From: Chrysaora quinquecirrha
Taxonomy: Eukaryota; Cnidaria; Scyphozoa; Semaeostomeae; Pelagiidae
Assembly (NCBI GenBank): GCA_014526335.1
Contig: JACTAT010000002.1
Location: forward strand, 1,588,752-1,652,751
Direction of reading: 5' to 3'
Length of the DNA stretch: 64,000 bases
Translations under genes and position numbers: made by a program
The notes under the pieces: generated by a model
The model's input: only the letters and a program-made list of their open reading frames with translations
Databases searched by the model: none
What the model was told of the DNA's origin: nothing
Shown here: positions 60,978-64,000 of the stretch, one piece after another
Layout of the letters: each line of letters opens with the position of its first letter
Numbering within the stretch: position 1 is the stretch's first letter

Positions 60978-63620
60978 ATGGCACTTTCTACAGCACGAAG
61001 GACTCTTTTTACGAAGAATTCAAAATCTTTCATCAGCAATAAACTAATTTACAATGGATTTGCATTGCGATCTGTGTCAAGCCAGTCTCTCATTGATATG
61101 AAACCGTACGACTTTGTGAAATTCATGAAGAAAAATGAAGTGAAAAGATGCTTTGTTGTTTATGATAAGACATCTCATTATGTTAGAACATCAAGCGGAT
61201 TGTTGCAAGATTTACAAAAGTTTTGTGAAGATGATAAAATCGATTATAAAGATCACGAGGGATTCTTTATGGAAATCGGAAAAAGAAGTGGAGCCTTACT
61301 TGGTGCCTTTGTATGGCAAACTAATCGTGGTCAAGCGGTATGTTTATTTTAATCCCACCCTCCTTTCTTTCATCTCACTCGTGACTCGTTCGTTCCTCTG
61401 TTATATTTCAGCCAATCAAATTCTCTGTTAAATTTCAGCCAATCAAACCTTGAACACTGTAACCAATCATATCATAGCTAACTGATAATTGTTATGTTGT
61501 TTCGCTTATACCTGTGGTTATTTACCTGTGGTTAAATGATTTACCACCGCCGAGTTAAATGAAACCCATCGCCGAGATGAGTTTCGTATGTCTATGCCAA
61601 CATCTTATGTAAAAATGCCCTAGGATACATGTTGCTTGTTTTTTTCTGATAACCACGCCCTAATTCGATTTGACCATGCCCTTTTGCCAAATTCTTTGTT
61701 GTTTTGTTGAACAGCTGAGCTGCCATTTATAATCATCTTAAGCATGTTTCAGTCAGCTAGGATCCTAAGATGCAGTCAGATAATGAAAGAGACATGATGT
61801 TTTGTGATTTCAGTGTGGAGGAATTCGATTATGGAAATACAACAGAATGGAAGAGTACATAAGAGATGGCTTAAGACTTGCATATGGAATGGGAGTCAAA
61901 TCAGCATTAGCTGGACTCTGGTATAAATTATATGCCATTATTTTCATCATGATAAATTGATTGTTTATAACTCTGGTTAAGGTTTTATGCACCAACTGCT
62001 GATGCCTAAATGTGCCATTGATGATGCTAATTATGCCTTTGAAATGAATCTTGATGAAAATTATGTTTCTAGGGCTGGTGGGGGTAAAGGTGTAATTGCT
62101 GCACCAGAATATGACATTTCACACCCTGGAATCAGAAAACAAATCTTTCTTGATTATGGTGACTTCTTATCATCTTTAAATGGTTGTTATGGTAAGCTTT
62201 TTGCTTTTTAGTTAATTTCGATTTTTAGCACGCGAAATGTGTTTCGTCTAAAACTCGTAATGGTCTAAAACGTTAGAAACTAGCTGAAATCAGAACTATG
62301 AAACTAACTCCTCATTATGCTGCTTTTCTCTCATTTTTAGAGTGACAAAACTGTTTTTATTAAGTGTCTGCTTCGTTCTGAAGTTTTTGAAGCCTTGTTT
62401 GATTAAAAAACGTTTCATAAGCATAGAGTCATCAGTCATGTATCTGAATCTTGAGAGAATGTTGACTCGAATGAGAGAGTGAACGTTTGATGTGTCTAGC
62501 AATAAATCTCAAAATTCTCCTCGTTTGTAAGCATGCCATGTGACGTTGTTGTCTGTTCTTTTATGAAAACGTCGCTGGAAAATGTAAAATTGTTACGAAT
62601 GAATTTCATTAACTCTTAGTTGCAGCAGAAGATGCTGGTGTTACTGTCTCAGACATTGATAATGTTCATCAGAGAACGAGATACACCACATGTATTTCAG
62701 AAGAACTTGGTGGATCTGGCAATCCTTCAATTGCAACTGGCAAAGGTTAGTCATGTATGTTCAACCTTCAATTATCATTCGAGGTAATTGAGCTATTGCT
62801 GATACTAGAACATGTTCTCATATAAGATTGAAGAAGCATTCTTTAAGACCAATGCAACAACAAACTCCAATCTTTGATGTGTACTTATTGCACCCTTGGT
62901 GACTTACTTGCTTTTGATTTACAAAAAAGCTAGATTAAGTTAGTTAACGATAGTTTGATAAACCTGCTTAATAAGACAACAGCTCTTCGTGCTTGAGCAA
63001 AGTGAATATGCAGCAGAGACGTTTTTTCTTTCCGTATTTCTTGAACGTTGGCCAAACTATAGCCTTATTAAGATTATTAACTATGTATTAACTAGTATTG
63101 CCCAAAAGAGCTCTTACTGAAATCAACTCCTTACCGTCCTCCAGTATGTATGACTGCCTTTACTTTACTTACATGACTCTAATTAAACAACGTGCTTTGG
63201 TTCTAGGTATCGTCACAGCCATGGAGGCATCTCTTGATTATCTGAATATGGGGAACAATTGAAGGAAAATCTGTTGTATTGCAAGGTTCCGGTAACGTAG
63301 GTATGTCACTCCCACCTTATTTGGTTGGTAAATCATTTATATAGTCAATGTATATAGTTAATGGAGTAAAAGATAAAGTTATAAGACATTTATTTCAAGT
63401 AAATATATTTTACGTGGATTATGTCTTAATTTAGACTGCATTACATAAGTCGCAGTTATCGTTATCGTGTTTAACTGTTGTAGTTCTCACATTCTTTCCG
63501 TGACTGTTATTGTAATTCTCTTCACCTCTAGCAAGAATCATTATCGATGGCCTATTGGATAGAAATGTTGGTCATATTTACGTAGCTGATATCAACGAAG
63601 ATCATTTACAAGGGGGTACA
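60978..63620 (+). CDS. Mitochondrial Leu/Phe/Val-type amino-acid dehydrogenase (partial)
   Basis: NAD-dependent oxidative deaminase of the Glu/Leu/Phe/Val dehydrogenase family. Exons 60978-61337, 61814-61920, 62073-62191, 62620-62745, 63207-63300, 63532 to about 63615; the 3' end lies beyond the window. The first ~35 residues (MALSTARRTLFTKNSKSF...) are Arg/Ser-rich without acids, like a mitochondrial transit peptide. Then come the family signatures GGIRLWKY...GLRLAYGMGVKSALAG, the substrate-binding loop GGGKGVI, ISEELGGSGNPSIATGKG and the Rossmann loop VVLQGSGNV. The spacing and CISEELGGSGNP block are closer to bacterial Leu/Val/PheDH than to animal GDH. A frame break at GGGG 63250-63253 (one G too many) precedes the Rossmann loop. 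Substrate cannot be told by eye. Confidence 0.85.
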
Positions 63621-64000
63621 TGACTTATGAATGGACGGGGATGTGCCGCCCAGATTTCGGAAACCCACCCACTTATAATGTAAACCTTTGCAGAAACAGA
63701 CCCTATTTTATGAGTAAAAATAAGCGGAATATGAGAATAATAAGACTTTCTAGACCTTATTATTGCTTGATATTGTACTACGAACATCTTTGACGCGATT
63801 TTACCACTTTTCTGACCGAATTAAAGTTAAACTTTCGACTTTTCTTCAATTTGCCACCCACTTTTATGGGGTTTTGGTCAAAATCATACCCATGTTTAGA
63901 GAATTTCAGGGCCAAAACCCACCCATATGGGCAGCACATACCCATACCCAAATTATACAAAAGTACCCCGTACATGTTTTATACCTCCATAAACGCACTT
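63621..64000. other. Intron or flank at window end
   Basis: Follows a possible GTACAT donor at about 63616. No further exon of the dehydrogenase found before the window ends. Confidence 0.4.

Overview
This is nuclear DNA from an animal, AT-rich, with spliceosomal genes (GT-AG introns, small exons), long gene-poor stretches, many short inverted-repeat transposons and ATG/TGAT microsatellites. The gene set (a secreted FGF ligand, SAFB, RNF14, RPL21, Rab escort protein, UBE2K, TMPPE, DDX31) indicates a metazoan. The style of the genome suggests a marine invertebrate, perhaps a cnidarian; that is inference and I cannot name a species.

Layout. 1.6-15.0 kb: a SAFB-like nuclear scaffold/RNA-binding gene (+). 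16.9-19.2 kb: RNF14, an RBR ubiquitin ligase (-), divergent from RPL21 (+, 20.3-23.5 kb), which carries at least one candidate intronic C/D snoRNA. 25.6-27.8 kb: a three-exon FGF gene (-), followed by an uncertain FGF-like exon at 30.4-30.9 kb (-). 31-45 kb is mostly gene-free and holds foldback elements, microsatellites and a local duplication. 45.2-49.7 kb: Rab escort protein (-), head-to-head with a UBE2K gene (+, 49.9-53.0 kb) that lacks the exons for its catalytic core. 54.2-54.6 kb: a small EF-hand protein (-). 56.1-58.1 kb: TMPPE-like membrane metallophosphoesterase (-), head-to-head with DDX31 (+, 58.5-60.6 kb). 61.0 kb to the end: a mitochondrially targeted Leu/Phe/Val-type amino-acid dehydrogenase (+), cut off by the window end.

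The genes are mostly unrelated housekeeping loci; I see no operon or gene cluster acting as one system. The points most worth following are the animal amino-acid dehydrogenase of a mostly bacterial type, the UBE2K locus without its catalytic exons, the FGF gene with nuclear-receptor half-sites in its first intron, and the collection of non-autonomous hAT, PIF/Harbinger, piggyBac-like and TA-flanked foldback elements with readable target-site duplications. Single-base frame breaks recur in four unrelated genes, mostly at short homopolymers, and look like assembly indels rather than biology; any gene model from this window must allow for them.
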